Assembly: GCA_002311345.1 (NCBI GenBank)
Contig: DCAA01000001.1
Span: 68,923-103,862 of the forward strand
Length of the DNA: 34,940 nt
Direction of reading: 5' to 3'
DNA from: Planctomycetes bacterium UBA1146
GTDB lineage: Bacteria > Planctomycetota > UBA8108 > UBA1146
Under the pieces are notes generated by a model, which saw nothing but the letters and a program-made list of their open reading frames with translations, made no database searches and was not told the DNA's origin. Below, one piece after another: positions 8,640-17,448 of this stretch (position 1 is its first letter; every line of letters begins with the position of its first letter). Position numbers and translations under genes: made by a program.

Positions 8640-10309
8640 GTCGTGGTCCCGAGCAGGGTCGAGTAAGTGGCGGCAATTCTTCGCGGTGACGGGTCGAGCG
8701 CTACTGACACACCTTGCCTTCGAAGGCTCTCCCGGCGAGTCGAGAGAGCAGCGCCGTGCATCAGTGCACGTGAGATATCCCCAACGCATCGGGCTGCTGG
8801 ATCCGCCAGCCAGGTGCCTTTTGTCCATTCGTTGAAGGCTCCCATGGCAGGTCCGCACCATACCTGGTAATCAAGCTGGCGGTCGGGATCCCCGGAGTTG
8901 GCCCAATCCGATGACTTTCCCAGATACCACCGGAAGATGAGCGCCATCTGATGATGAGGATCGTCGACGGCTTTTTCTATCTGGGCCGGCTCTCGTTCGA
9001 TGAAAAATTGTTGTGTCAATTGCCACACATCATCCAGAGACATGCGGAAGATATCCTTCTCGAGTCGTTTTTTCTCGCTGACCGGGATCTCATCGATGGA
9101 ATTGTGATTGCGGTACAGTTCGAGCAGTCGTTTTGCGCGTGGCCCGAACAGTGTTCCCCTGCGCAGGACCTGAAGATGGACACCGAGTTCGAACATGTCA
9201 GAGGCCGGAGCCATGATCACATCGGCGGGCCCCACCTCGGCCAGCATCTGGCGCACCGGATCGCTGGAACCTGATTCGATGCATCCCTGATGGACCGAAC
9301 CGATCAACACATAATCGGCGCCCAGCGCGAAGGCAGAAGCAATCGAGTCGGGAGTCCCCAGTCCTCCCGCCGCTCCGATCTTCACGTTACTCGTGGCCGG
9401 TAGTTCCCGGGCGATTTCGTCCCTCAGACGGCCAAAGGCCGGCACCAGGGTGGCCATCGGACGATTGTCGGTGTGGCCGCCAGAATCGGCTTCTGCCGTC
9501 AGGTCATCGCAGAGCGGAAACATACGGGCCCACTGAGCCTGCTGGGGGGTGATCTCACCGCTGTTGAGAAACTGGGTGACAAGAGCCTCCGGTGGTGCCG
9601 AGAGGAATCGTCGAGCCACTTCGAGTCTCGATGCTTTCGCCATCACACGAATGCGGGCAAAGGGTCTGCCGGAACCATCCTGGCTCAATCCCTGTATTCG
9701 CAATCGCACCAGCGGTGCCGTGACATCCAGATAGGCACTGGCTTCGACGCAGGCAACTTGCTCGCGCACCAGCATCCTGCTGATCTCATCCTCGCTGGTC
9801 GGTTCCGCCGGACTGTGGATCAGGTTGCAGCCCCACGGCCGACCGGGGACCGTCTCTTTTAGCCGCTGCACTGCGGCGGAGACCACGGCGGGACTCTGTC
9901 CTGCTGAACCGTAGAAGGAGAGACAACCTTCTCTTGCCAGTGCAGAGACGAACTCTACCGATGCGATCCCATTGGCCATCGAACCTGCAACGTAGCAGTT
10001 TCGGACCCCATGGTCGTGGAGGAACTCTCTGGATCCAAGTGACGAGGGTCTGCACTGAGGAAGCCAGCAGATGATGGGGAACCCCTCGTTGTCGGTGGAT
10101 CGAGCAGCGGAGGGGGGTACCTCAACAGGCGAAAATTCGATGTTGCCGCACCGGGAGGCGCTCAGTTCTCCTGAGGAATCGCGCAAGATCACCCAGGAAT
10201 TCGCAACGTCTTCGATCGCTTCAAATAAGGGCACACGGTTCGAATCGGTCGTCGGGTACCAGGTACCGATCGACGACCGTGGGTCCGTTGCTGCTCGCTG
10301 ATTTCCCAT
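8636..10309 (-). CDS. pfaD: PfaD-like FMN-dependent trans-acting enoyl reductase
   Basis: 557 aa, the usual size for PfaD (about 540). A TIM-barrel flavoenzyme of the nitronate-monooxygenase/2-nitropropane-dioxygenase fold that reduces enoyl-ACP intermediates of the Pfa synthase in trans. Visible features: VAGSMANGIAS near 107 at the start of the barrel, EADSGGHTDNRP with catalytic His279, the FMN phosphate-binding loop IGAAGGLGTP (311-320), and GADYVLIGSVHQGCIESG (330-347). The C-terminal third carries the PfaD-specific extension (KRLEKDIFRMSLDDVW, a WYLGKSSDWAN block, GAFNEWTKGT). Start at 10309 is preferred over 10348 because GGGGAG lies 6 nt upstream of it. First gene of the pfaD-pfaA-pfaC order and coupled to pfaA by an ATGA overlap. 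It follows a 150-bp gap, so it could have its own promoter, but I see no convincing one. Confidence 0.93.
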   Translation of the reverse strand: MGNQRAATDPRSSIGTWYPTTDSNRVPLFEAIEDVANSWVILRDSSGELSASRCGNIEFSPVEVPPSAARSTDNEGFPIICWLPQCRPSSLGSREFLHDHGVRNCYVAGSMANGIASVEFVSALAREGCLSFYGSAGQSPAVVSAAVQRLKETVPGRPWGCNLIHSPAEPTSEDEISRMLVREQVACVEASAYLDVTAPLVRLRIQGLSQDGSGRPFARIRVMAKASRLEVARRFLSAPPEALVTQFLNSGEITPQQAQWARMFPLCDDLTAEADSGGHTDNRPMATLVPAFGRLRDEIARELPATSNVKIGAAGGLGTPDSIASAFALGADYVLIGSVHQGCIESGSSDPVRQMLAEVGPADVIMAPASDMFELGVHLQVLRRGTLFGPRAKRLLELYRNHNSIDEIPVSEKKRLEKDIFRMSLDDVWQLTQQFFIEREPAQIEKAVDDPHHQMALIFRWYLGKSSDWANSGDPDRQLDYQVWCGPAMGAFNEWTKGTWLADPAARCVGDISRALMHGAALSTRRESLRRQGVSVALDPSPRRIAATYSTLLGTTT

Positions 10310-10412
10310 TTTCCACTCCCCGCAGGTGCTTCCCCGATTTCGGGTCATCCTGATGGCACAGGGGGCTTAAGATAACTCCGATAAAGCGACTGCGCACCCT
10401 TTCTGCACCACC

Positions 10413-10437
10413 CTGAAGGGAGTTCAGGCTCCCTCAG
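10413..10437 (-). terminator. Hairpin between the beta-helix lipoprotein gene and pfaD
   Basis: In the 150-bp gap, arms CTGAAGGGAG (10413-10422) and CTCCCTCAG (10429-10437) pair with one bulged A around a 6-base loop. It sits 23 bases after the stop of the lipoprotein gene. There is no T-run after it on the minus strand, so a classic intrinsic terminator is not supported. It could be an attenuator or a 3'-end stabilising hairpin that lowers transcription of the pfa genes relative to the export genes. Confidence 0.3.
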
Positions 10438-10459
10438 GAGAGCTCCTCGGATGCTCCGA

Positions 10460-13222
10460 TCAGGGATTTCCCCGCTGCAGAAGCAGCCGATAGCGGTGGT
10501 CGGGGGATCCACCGTCTTGTGCCGATGAGACCTTCAGCAGCAGTGTGCCGGAGGAATCCGCCTCGATGCCGAGCAGGTATGGATCGAAGAAGAAGGGAGG
10601 AACCGCTTGGGAGGAACCGAGCAGGGTCGATCCGTCCGCCAGATACCAGTCGAGCCGTCCGATCAAGGGCGATCCATCGCGGCGGGCGATCAACTCGATC
10701 TGGAAAGGTCCCGCGCTCGTGGGCACGATTCGATACCAGTCCTCATCGGTGGCGGTGGCGATGGTCCCGACGATGAGCAGAGGATCTGCGGTGATCTCCG
10801 GGGCACTCGACGGAAGATCGTTCGAACCGTTGGTGTCATCTTCTCTGAATAGTTGTGCTGATTGTTGTTCGACGAAGATTCTAGCGATCAGATCGTTGCC
10901 TGATCCGTCTCCTGTGAAAGGGAGGATCTCGAGCATCGTCTGCTGGCCTGGTTGAGGCTCAGGAAAGATCTTCACCCACAGTTTTTTGCCGAAGCGTCGA
11001 ACTTCGAGATCTTCGGTACGGTCGATGCCATCGACCTGAAAGCGGATCGCTTCCAGGACCTGATCAGGAAGAACACGGGTGAAAGAAAGGTGCCACAATC
11101 CGCCGAGGGAGGGCATCGAGGGAGTCGGGTCCACTGAAATCAACTGGATCTCATCGGGGGCCATGGGAAGTGCAGGATCGGGTCCGATGAAATGAAGCGG
11201 ATTGTTTCCGAGCGGACCGAGGTCGTGGGGGAATCCGTCGGAGTCGACAGATGTGGGATCCGCAGCGTCAATCATCATGCTGGTTGCCAGAGGTGTGGGA
11301 TCCTCTATCGGCCCTTCTCCTGGAGCCCAGAAAAAGATGGAACTCCCGTCAGGAACCTCGGTTGGCATCGGGTCCAGGGTGATCATGGGACCATCACTGG
11401 CAGTGATGTGACGCAGCACTCCGTCGTCGGCGATCTCTACCATCGATTCGAGTGACACGGGGGCGATTCCATCGAGCAGGACATCGCCATCGGGGAGACC
11501 GGTTCCGCGAGTGTAGTGGATGGGACGCCCCACCATATCCGGATTGGCAGAGAAGACTCCAGCAGGCAGTTCTGCCGGTACCAGATCTCCTTCGATGAGG
11601 CAGTACTGGAAGGAGGAAACGTTGAGTTCCGGATGGCCTGGGGAGAGAACGCAGTTGTGGAAGGTGACGGATCCCCGCGGTGAGCGGAAGATGCCACCAC
11701 CGTTTCCTTCGACCCAGCAGTGCCATGCATTGAGAGAGCCAAGTCCGAAGGCTGCGATGCCAGCCTGAGCGTTACCGATGATATTGCAGTGCTGAATCGA
11801 GATGATCGGACCGTTGGCGATGCCAGTTGCATTGATTCCATCACCATGGTTGGCACTGATCTGACACCGTGCGATACGAACCGCCGCGCTGCTATCCCCG
11901 TCAATGAAGATACCGGTCATGAAGTTGGCTCTGACCAGGGTATCGTCGATGCGAACCCGGATGTCCATCTGGTCTACATCTCGATTATCGAGATCGATAA
12001 CGATTCCCTCGAGTTGATTTCCCTCGATGATGCAGTGGCGTATTCGAACGCGTACCTCAGCTCCTTGCTGGGCAAGGGGATTCGATTCGTCGACGGGGGC
12101 GATGTCGAGATCGATCCCTTCGTCGCCATTGTTTCGGATCCGGCACCGGGTGATCTCGATTTTAGCATTGTTGTCGGTGTCAGCGCGGAGCCACTGGCTC
12201 TCGATGCCCTCGTTCAAGTTGTTACGAATCTCGCAATCATCGATGCGGATCTCGGCGATCCCCTGGATGCGGATCCCCTCTCCGTTGCAATCGGCAACGA
12301 CACAGTCGGCGATCAGAGCTTGGATCTTTTCCCCCTCCAGGTAGTCACTGCGAAGATCGATGCCCTGGGTGATGGCTCCGCTCATCTGGCATCTGGTGAT
12401 TCTCGCGTTGCAATCCTCGGCGAAGACGCAAGATTCGGCGATGAAGTTACCCGCGAGGCTGATGCCATCGATCCCGTTGAGGAGTTCTCCCGGGCGTAAC
12501 TGGACCAGATCGCTGGGGAACAATATGCCGTACTGGGTCAGATACTGATCTGGATCTCGCTGATCGATTCCGAATTGCAACGGGAAGCCGCCAAAGAGCA
12601 TCATTCCCTCGAACAGAAAAATGTTTTCCGGATAGAAACCCTCGGCGACATGGAAGTTGACACCGTCGAGAGTGATGCTATTGGCGACCGCCTGGGCCAG
12701 GTTCGGGAATGCGCTTTCGGGGGTCAGTCCATCTGCACCCTGGGAGGAGGCGTCCGAACGGACGTAGCGAACCGGATTGGGTGTCACTGGCCATTCATTC
12801 TCATTCGGGTCCACTTCTTGATCGGTATCTTGCGCACGAACCATGAACCGAAGAGGTACCCCGTTTTGTAGTCCTTCGATGATCAAATCGTTTTGCCCGG
12901 TGACGATCCAGGACGGTGTCGAGAGATCGAATGGTGAACCCCCTACCGTCTGGTAGATGAGATATTTCATCTGGTCATGTGGGGTATTGTCATCGGTGGC
13001 CGATTCCCAGCCGATGAGCACCATGGAGTCTCCTGCGACCAGGTCCCCGATCCCTCCAAATCTAGGATGGGACACAGCAGCCAGCCCACTCGAACCGAGC
13101 CCACCACCGTCGGGAACGGGGGACTCTCCGATCGAAAGCGGTAGTGGGGGGGTGAATCGGTCACAACTCGTCAGCAGAAGCACTGCTGCGAGAAGAAACG
13201 AACCACCCTTGGAGGGGGACAT
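10460..13222 (-). CDS. Lipoprotein with Fn3-like, DUF1565/parallel beta-helix and C-terminal PPC-like domains
   Basis: 920 aa, exported lipoprotein. Start at 13222, one base past the stop of the barrel gene; the N-terminus then is a typical lipoprotein signal with LLLTSC lipobox (Cys20). Upstream in-frame codons would read into the previous gene. Order: Fn3-like domain about 60-150; a DUF1565-type beta-helix cap near 150-230 (YVRSDASSQGADG, HVAEGFYPEN, LFEGMMLFGGFP); a long right-handed parallel beta-helix about 260-560 with repeating 'I..C.I..N..EGI' turns; a mixed region; and a C-terminal PPC-like beta domain (about 800-920, DEDWYRIVPTSAGPFQIEL). Beta-helices of this kind bind, cleave or epimerise polysaccharides (compare AlgG), but I see no recognisable catalytic residues. 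A paralogue lies at 26042-28324. Placed between an AlgE-like barrel and the lipid synthase, it may handle the exported glycan or glycolipid in the periplasm or at the surface. Confidence 0.8.
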   Translation of the reverse strand: MSPSKGGSFLLAAVLLLTSCDRFTPPLPLSIGESPVPDGGGLGSSGLAAVSHPRFGGIGDLVAGDSMVLIGWESATDDNTPHDQMKYLIYQTVGGSPFDLSTPSWIVTGQNDLIIEGLQNGVPLRFMVRAQDTDQEVDPNENEWPVTPNPVRYVRSDASSQGADGLTPESAFPNLAQAVANSITLDGVNFHVAEGFYPENIFLFEGMMLFGGFPLQFGIDQRDPDQYLTQYGILFPSDLVQLRPGELLNGIDGISLAGNFIAESCVFAEDCNARITRCQMSGAITQGIDLRSDYLEGEKIQALIADCVVADCNGEGIRIQGIAEIRIDDCEIRNNLNEGIESQWLRADTDNNAKIEITRCRIRNNGDEGIDLDIAPVDESNPLAQQGAEVRVRIRHCIIEGNQLEGIVIDLDNRDVDQMDIRVRIDDTLVRANFMTGIFIDGDSSAAVRIARCQISANHGDGINATGIANGPIISIQHCNIIGNAQAGIAAFGLGSLNAWHCWVEGNGGGIFRSPRGSVTFHNCVLSPGHPELNVSSFQYCLIEGDLVPAELPAGVFSANPDMVGRPIHYTRGTGLPDGDVLLDGIAPVSLESMVEIADDGVLRHITASDGPMITLDPMPTEVPDGSSIFFWAPGEGPIEDPTPLATSMMIDAADPTSVDSDGFPHDLGPLGNNPLHFIGPDPALPMAPDEIQLISVDPTPSMPSLGGLWHLSFTRVLPDQVLEAIRFQVDGIDRTEDLEVRRFGKKLWVKIFPEPQPGQQTMLEILPFTGDGSGNDLIARIFVEQQSAQLFREDDTNGSNDLPSSAPEITADPLLIVGTIATATDEDWYRIVPTSAGPFQIELIARRDGSPLIGRLDWYLADGSTLLGSSQAVPPFFFDPYLLGIEADSSGTLLLKVSSAQDGGSPDHRYRLLLQRGNP

Positions 13223-13223
13223 C

Positions 13224-15044
13224 TCAGAAGTTGTACTCCAGTTGCAAGGATGTGAACCAGGCAGGATCCGCATCGGGGTTGAATGCGGGGCCCGGTCGGA
13301 AGTACCCCACCTCCAGTTCGACATCGAAGTCATCCCGTATTTTGGTCATGCCGAATACGAGGTCCAACTCGGTACCCAGATCTCGATGAATGCCATCGGG
13401 TGGGGTCCTCAGCCGAGATCTGCGGATCACGGAAGAGGCCTCTACCTGATTATAAGTATGAAAGACGAGATCAAGTGACGCGTTTTTTCTGGGACGAACT
13501 CCTGCCCCGAATGTCATGATAGACAGGTTCGACAACTCGGGCCTCATGACGACTCCCAGGTAACGATAGGACGCTACTCCGAAGTAGCGGCTATTGTTGT
13601 CTTCATACCCGGTCTGTCGAAAGTCTTTGTTGGTTCCATCGTCGGGGTCGTCGTCGCCAGATCCCCAGGCCCAGCCACCGAACAGATAGGGGCTCCACGG
13701 CAAGTCAGAAAACCGGCGCGCAACACTGGCATCGATTCCGAAGGCAGAGATTTTATCGAAGCCATCGACTCCGGAGACGTACGCACCGTCGATCCAGTAG
13801 CGAAGGTCACCTTGCATCTTGCGCCCGTGTGATTGAACTCCGACGAAGAAGGGGGACTCGTTGAGAATCGCTCCCGGAACTGCTGGATCGAATCCCCGGT
13901 CCTGGATGATGTCGATGATGTAAAGTGCATGATGAGTACGACTCTCCTGGCGCCAGCGTGCGACCAGGATCTTGTTTTGTCGGTCTGCGACGTCGAAATG
14001 CGGATCACCCAGTAGTGTCGAGAAGGACGCTTCGACTGAATAGGGGCCCTCTTCCCATTCGAGCCGGACCGCATCGAGGGAAGTGTCATAAAACCACTCC
14101 CTGCCTTCATCGAAGTCCATTCGGCCGATCTGAAGGGAGAGAGGAAGGCCGCGAATTTGTTGGTGGTAGTAGTAGAACTCCTCCAAGAATCGTTTCTGGT
14201 TGGCGATGATGTCCTCTACGTCGCCATCGTCATCCTCATCGATTCTGGTGGATTTCTTCCAGTTTCCTTTGCCGAAAAGGAATCGTTCACGATCGATGGG
14301 CCAAGTGGCCTCAATGCTGATGCTAAGTTGGCGATCACTACGATTGGAACCGTTTAGATTGTGATTGTCTCGCTCCTCCCACTCATGTTTGATACGCCCC
14401 CCGATGAGGAGTTTGCCATTATGAATACGAATTCCATCAGATGGCCTCCAGTCGTCCCACTGGATCCGGCGTTGGGCTGATTTACGAAACACGCCGTCAG
14501 GAATCTCGGTACCGGGTCCGATGCGACAACGGACCCCATGAATCACCACGATGGGAACGCCATCCTCGTCCAGTAGTTCCGCCTCGACGAATCCTTCCAG
14601 TTCGAGCAGGCCTGTCTTTCTCGGGGCGGGTGATGTCTCTACCTGGATTTCCAGTGCCCTGAAGTGGAGGGGCTTCTCGAACACACCCTCGACTTCCACC
14701 CGCCAACCGGTTTCAAGTTCTCTCAACTCGTGGGATTTCCGTTCATCCTCTGCGTCGTCGAAGTCGGAATCGTCGGTGATCACGATGGTGAAGGGACCAA
14801 CGGTAAAAGTGTTCGCGGTCGTGTCGATGGATTCGATGAATCCTTTGATCTCGAGGAACTCGTCGGGTTCCTCCCTGACCAGTTTGACCGCCTCCAGTAT
14901 CTGGCCATCCCAGCGTCCATCGATCTCGACACGGCTTCCGACGGGGAAATCTCCACTCACGGGGTCGTCTGTCTGCAGAGGATCGGCAAGAAGTGGGGCG
15001 GGGCTTCCGAGCAAGAGCCAGGGGATGATGAACCATATTTTCAT
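13224..15044 (-). CDS. AlgE-like (alginate-export family) outer-membrane beta-barrel with N-terminal DUF5666 domains
   Basis: 606 aa. Start at 15044: AGGAG 7 nt upstream, ATGA overlap with the previous gene, and a signal peptide directly follows (MKIWFIIPWLLLGSPAPLLA). Residues about 30-200 hold two or three small beta-rich modules with the DUF5666/OB-like pattern (EIKGFIESID, NTFTVGPFTIVITDDSDF, then LELEGFVEAEL). From about 215 to the end alternating aromatic/polar strands fit an outer-membrane barrel of the alginate export family, with a terminal Phe after LQLEYNF, the usual barrel assembly signal. Known relatives (AlgE) let anionic polysaccharide cross the outer membrane. Here it lies downstream of an ABC exporter and glycosyltransferases, so it is the likely outer-membrane exit for the product. 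The substrate is not predictable. DUF5666 modules on a barrel could be periplasmic plugs or contacts. Confidence 0.8.
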   Translation of the reverse strand: MKIWFIIPWLLLGSPAPLLADPLQTDDPVSGDFPVGSRVEIDGRWDGQILEAVKLVREEPDEFLEIKGFIESIDTTANTFTVGPFTIVITDDSDFDDAEDERKSHELRELETGWRVEVEGVFEKPLHFRALEIQVETSPAPRKTGLLELEGFVEAELLDEDGVPIVVIHGVRCRIGPGTEIPDGVFRKSAQRRIQWDDWRPSDGIRIHNGKLLIGGRIKHEWEERDNHNLNGSNRSDRQLSISIEATWPIDRERFLFGKGNWKKSTRIDEDDDGDVEDIIANQKRFLEEFYYYHQQIRGLPLSLQIGRMDFDEGREWFYDTSLDAVRLEWEEGPYSVEASFSTLLGDPHFDVADRQNKILVARWRQESRTHHALYIIDIIQDRGFDPAVPGAILNESPFFVGVQSHGRKMQGDLRYWIDGAYVSGVDGFDKISAFGIDASVARRFSDLPWSPYLFGGWAWGSGDDDPDDGTNKDFRQTGYEDNNSRYFGVASYRYLGVVMRPELSNLSIMTFGAGVRPRKNASLDLVFHTYNQVEASSVIRRSRLRTPPDGIHRDLGTELDLVFGMTKIRDDFDVELEVGYFRPGPAFNPDADPAWFTSLQLEYNF

Positions 15045-16129
15045 CCGATGACTCCTTGCCATTCTCCAGTGCTTTTTAACAAATCATCGAGGCTAGAGAG
15101 CAACCTGGTGATGAGATTTCCGTGTCGATTCCGTCGGGAGTATATCAGCGCGATGCGCGCCAGGGTCGATGCGGTCCATCCGATCAGTGGCTCGCGTTCG
15201 ATGCCACGCTCCATCGCATCCTGCGACAGGATATTTCCGATCGATTGCCAGGGAACGGGATGTCCCTGCGCCGCTCTGAGCCGACAATGAGCGATGATGT
15301 TTCCCGGATCGAGGGCTGCGCTTCCTCGTGCAAGCAGATCCAGGTCGATGAGGCTGCCACCTTCCTTGGTGGTGATGATCTGTTTGTCGTGAAGATCCCG
15401 GTGGGTCAGAATCAAATCCTGGTCACCGATGACTGCCAGATTCTCGATCACCTTTTCGACCATCTCAGTGGCCTCGGGGTGCGGTTCCTTCAAAGTACGA
15501 TGAAACACCTCGAGCCTCGAATTCAGAATCCGGATCTCTTCCTCGACGGTGTGAACCGGGAGTCCATCAGAGATCTCACAAGAGGCGAGCCATCGCAGCA
15601 CTTCTCGCATCGACTCCAGGTGCTGATCGAGCCAGATGCCCGATGTCCACTGCTGATTCAAACTCTGTCCCGGTCGATCCTCGATGGTGAGGATTTTTTC
15701 TTCCGGATTCCAATCCAGAACTTCGGGCGTATTCCATAACCCATCTGGAGAGCCTGCAGAGAGATGCCGCCACCTCTCGACAATGGAGCGATCCTTGCGA
15801 AAGATCTTGGCGTAGGAATGGATGCGATTTCGTGACAGTCGGAAGATACTTCGGCTGCCCACGCGCCATGCAACCAGTTGCATCGAATAACCCTCACCGA
15901 TCCATCGCGAACAGGCGGTAGCCATGTTGGGCAGCCGTTTGTCCTTCATCGGTTCGAGCGTACTTAGGCTGCCATCGGCTTCTAGTTGGTGCCAGTTCAC
16001 GGCCGGATCTCCTGGATTTCCCGCCAGGCATATCCAGCCGCCGGCCCGCGATTCTTCGACTCGTAACCAGGGACCGGTTTCACGAAGCGCCATCGCCAGT
16101 GGATCGATGAGTTTGTCGGTCCAGTTCAT
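15041..16129 (-). CDS. APH-family phosphotransferase (maltokinase-like Gln variant), second of a pair
   Basis: 362 aa. Start at 16129: it overlaps the upstream stop (ATGA) with AGGGGA just before. Kinase fold of the aminoglycoside/choline phosphotransferase superfamily: catalytic loop HRDLHDKQ (243-250) and metal-binding LIDLD (260-264), followed by ARGSAALDPGN. The Brenner-loop Asn of most APH enzymes is replaced by Gln, as in its neighbour and as I recall for maltokinases (HGDxHLGQ). Metal-binding DLD replaces DFD/DFE. The N-terminal lobe is divergent (SYAKIFRKDRSIVERW may carry the ATP-binding Lys). Probably phosphorylates a sugar or a hydroxyl on a glycosylated intermediate. It lies between its sister kinase and the outer-membrane exporter, which points to a role in product modification rather than drug resistance. 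The substrate is unknown. Confidence 0.8.
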   Translation of the reverse strand: MNWTDKLIDPLAMALRETGPWLRVEESRAGGWICLAGNPGDPAVNWHQLEADGSLSTLEPMKDKRLPNMATACSRWIGEGYSMQLVAWRVGSRSIFRLSRNRIHSYAKIFRKDRSIVERWRHLSAGSPDGLWNTPEVLDWNPEEKILTIEDRPGQSLNQQWTSGIWLDQHLESMREVLRWLASCEISDGLPVHTVEEEIRILNSRLEVFHRTLKEPHPEATEMVEKVIENLAVIGDQDLILTHRDLHDKQIITTKEGGSLIDLDLLARGSAALDPGNIIAHCRLRAAQGHPVPWQSIGNILSQDAMERGIEREPLIGWTASTLARIALIYSRRNRHGNLITRLLSSLDDLLKSTGEWQGVIG

Positions 16130-17448
16130 CGGTGATCCCCTTCGAGATAGCGCTGACACGTCTCCACCGAGGCGAGCAGTTTCGATCGCCAATCTGGATC
16201 CAGTTCTCTCAGGGGTTCGCAAGCTCTTCTGAGCAATGCCATGCCCCTGCCGATCATGACATGGTCACTGGCTACAGGATTACCGCTCCCGCAGCTATAT
16301 CCATCCTCGAAGGCGGCCTGTGCTTCTCGGGTCACACCTCTGGAGTGCAGATCTTCCAGGAAGGAACCGATATCGAGGCAACTGTACCCTCTTCCTGCTC
16401 GATCGAAATCGACCAAAAGAGGCCGATCTCTTTCTATCAAAATTTGATTCAGGTGCAAATCTCCGTGCAGTAGCGATGACGGCTGCAAGGATAGATCCGG
16501 GAGCACCGAGATCATGGCATCACATGTATCGCCGATCTCGGTTTCGTGTTGAGGAACGAGACGTGAGAGATCTGATCGAATGATGTTGACCTCGTCGATC
16601 ATCAACTGAGGCGGGGAGAGAGGTCTCAGTTCGAGAGGCAGAGCGTGGAACTCGGCGATGGCTGATCCGATCCCTTCCAGGATTCGGGGAAGATCTTCAC
16701 TCGAGAGATCGATGCGCGAACCGCTACTCCACTGATGAGCATAAAGAGAACCGTTGGATGCAGCCCCGAGGAATCGCGGTGTCCTGAACAACTTGCACTG
16801 GGCAGTGGCCATTGAGATTTCGCGGGCCTGGCGGATCGATTGTCCGGCGCTCTGCTTCTTTTCTACCTTCAGGTGCAGGCGAATCCTTTCCTTGAGGTCT
16901 TGATCGAGGTGGCGGAACTTCAACTTCGCCTTCAGGACAGCACGCCTTCCCGGTTTATATGCCAGTAAGCGGAATTTTGTCAGACTTCTCTGGAGACGCC
17001 ATCGGCCTCCCGATTGATCGGGTAAGAACCCGAGTGCAAGTCTGCGGAATCGATCCGGTTCATATATTCTTCGAAGTTCTGGGATCTCTGGATCGTTGGG
17101 GAAGGGAAGTCCAACTACACCGGAAGACTCGTCGTAAAACGACATCAGCCCATCCGGCGATGGAAGAGGTCTACGCGTTTTTTCCTTCTCGAATGCAGTC
17201 CTGGCACGTTCTTTATCGTCGTAGATGCGTAAGAGAATTCCCTGAGGCGGTTCATCTGCACCCTGTCGCTCTTCTCCGAGCAGGAAGATCCTGCAGGAGC
17301 CGGGCTTCAGGCGCAGGTAGCGGATGTGACTGGCGGGATCGTCGAGGGGGAACACCCTTCCTTCGTCGAGCAGTCGTGGCCACAGTTCTCCCGCGAGAAG
17401 TTGTTCCAGTCCACCTGGGGTATCGGGAGGCAGGGAGATGGGATTCAT
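16126..17448 (-). CDS. APH-family phosphotransferase (maltokinase-like Gln variant), first of a pair
   Basis: 440 aa. ATG at 17448 overlaps the ABC transporter stop (ATGA), with AAGGA 5 nt upstream. C-terminal kinase lobe: LLHGDLHLNQIL with catalytic Asp330 and Gln335 in the usual Asn position, then LLVDFDRAGRG with metal-binding Asp347. The N-terminal half has RLLAYKPGRRAVLKAKLKF (about 160-178), the ATP-lobe strand with Lys seen in this branch, and an extra N-terminal domain of about 140 residues. The closest named family I can suggest is maltokinase/Pep2-like phosphotransferase, on the loop pattern only. Two such kinases side by side, with different N-terminal halves, suggest two phosphorylation steps or a kinase-regulator pair. 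Cytosolic; acts on an unknown sugar or lipid-sugar substrate. Confidence 0.8.
   Translation of the reverse strand: MNPISLPPDTPGGLEQLLAGELWPRLLDEGRVFPLDDPASHIRYLRLKPGSCRIFLLGEERQGADEPPQGILLRIYDDKERARTAFEKEKTRRPLPSPDGLMSFYDESSGVVGLPFPNDPEIPELRRIYEPDRFRRLALGFLPDQSGGRWRLQRSLTKFRLLAYKPGRRAVLKAKLKFRHLDQDLKERIRLHLKVEKKQSAGQSIRQAREISMATAQCKLFRTPRFLGAASNGSLYAHQWSSGSRIDLSSEDLPRILEGIGSAIAEFHALPLELRPLSPPQLMIDEVNIIRSDLSRLVPQHETEIGDTCDAMISVLPDLSLQPSSLLHGDLHLNQILIERDRPLLVDFDRAGRGYSCLDIGSFLEDLHSRGVTREAQAAFEDGYSCGSGNPVASDHVMIGRGMALLRRACEPLRELDPDWRSKLLASVETCQRYLEGDHR

Noticed and set aside
8640..8861. N-terminal extension of the PfaA-like protein to 8861
   Set aside because: The extension lies wholly inside the PfaD-like gene, has no domain similarity, and the ATG at 8639 has the ATGA coupling and correct distance to the KS domain.
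11720..12499. 259-residue plus-strand open frame rich in Asp/Ala/Val
   Set aside because: It is the complement of the beta-helix repeats; its composition mirrors the repeated Asp/Ile codons on the other strand.
16130..16222. Longer start of the second kinase at 16222
   Set aside because: It would lie inside the first kinase gene and add an Arg-rich, unconserved stretch; the ATG at 16129 has ATGA coupling and a ribosome site.
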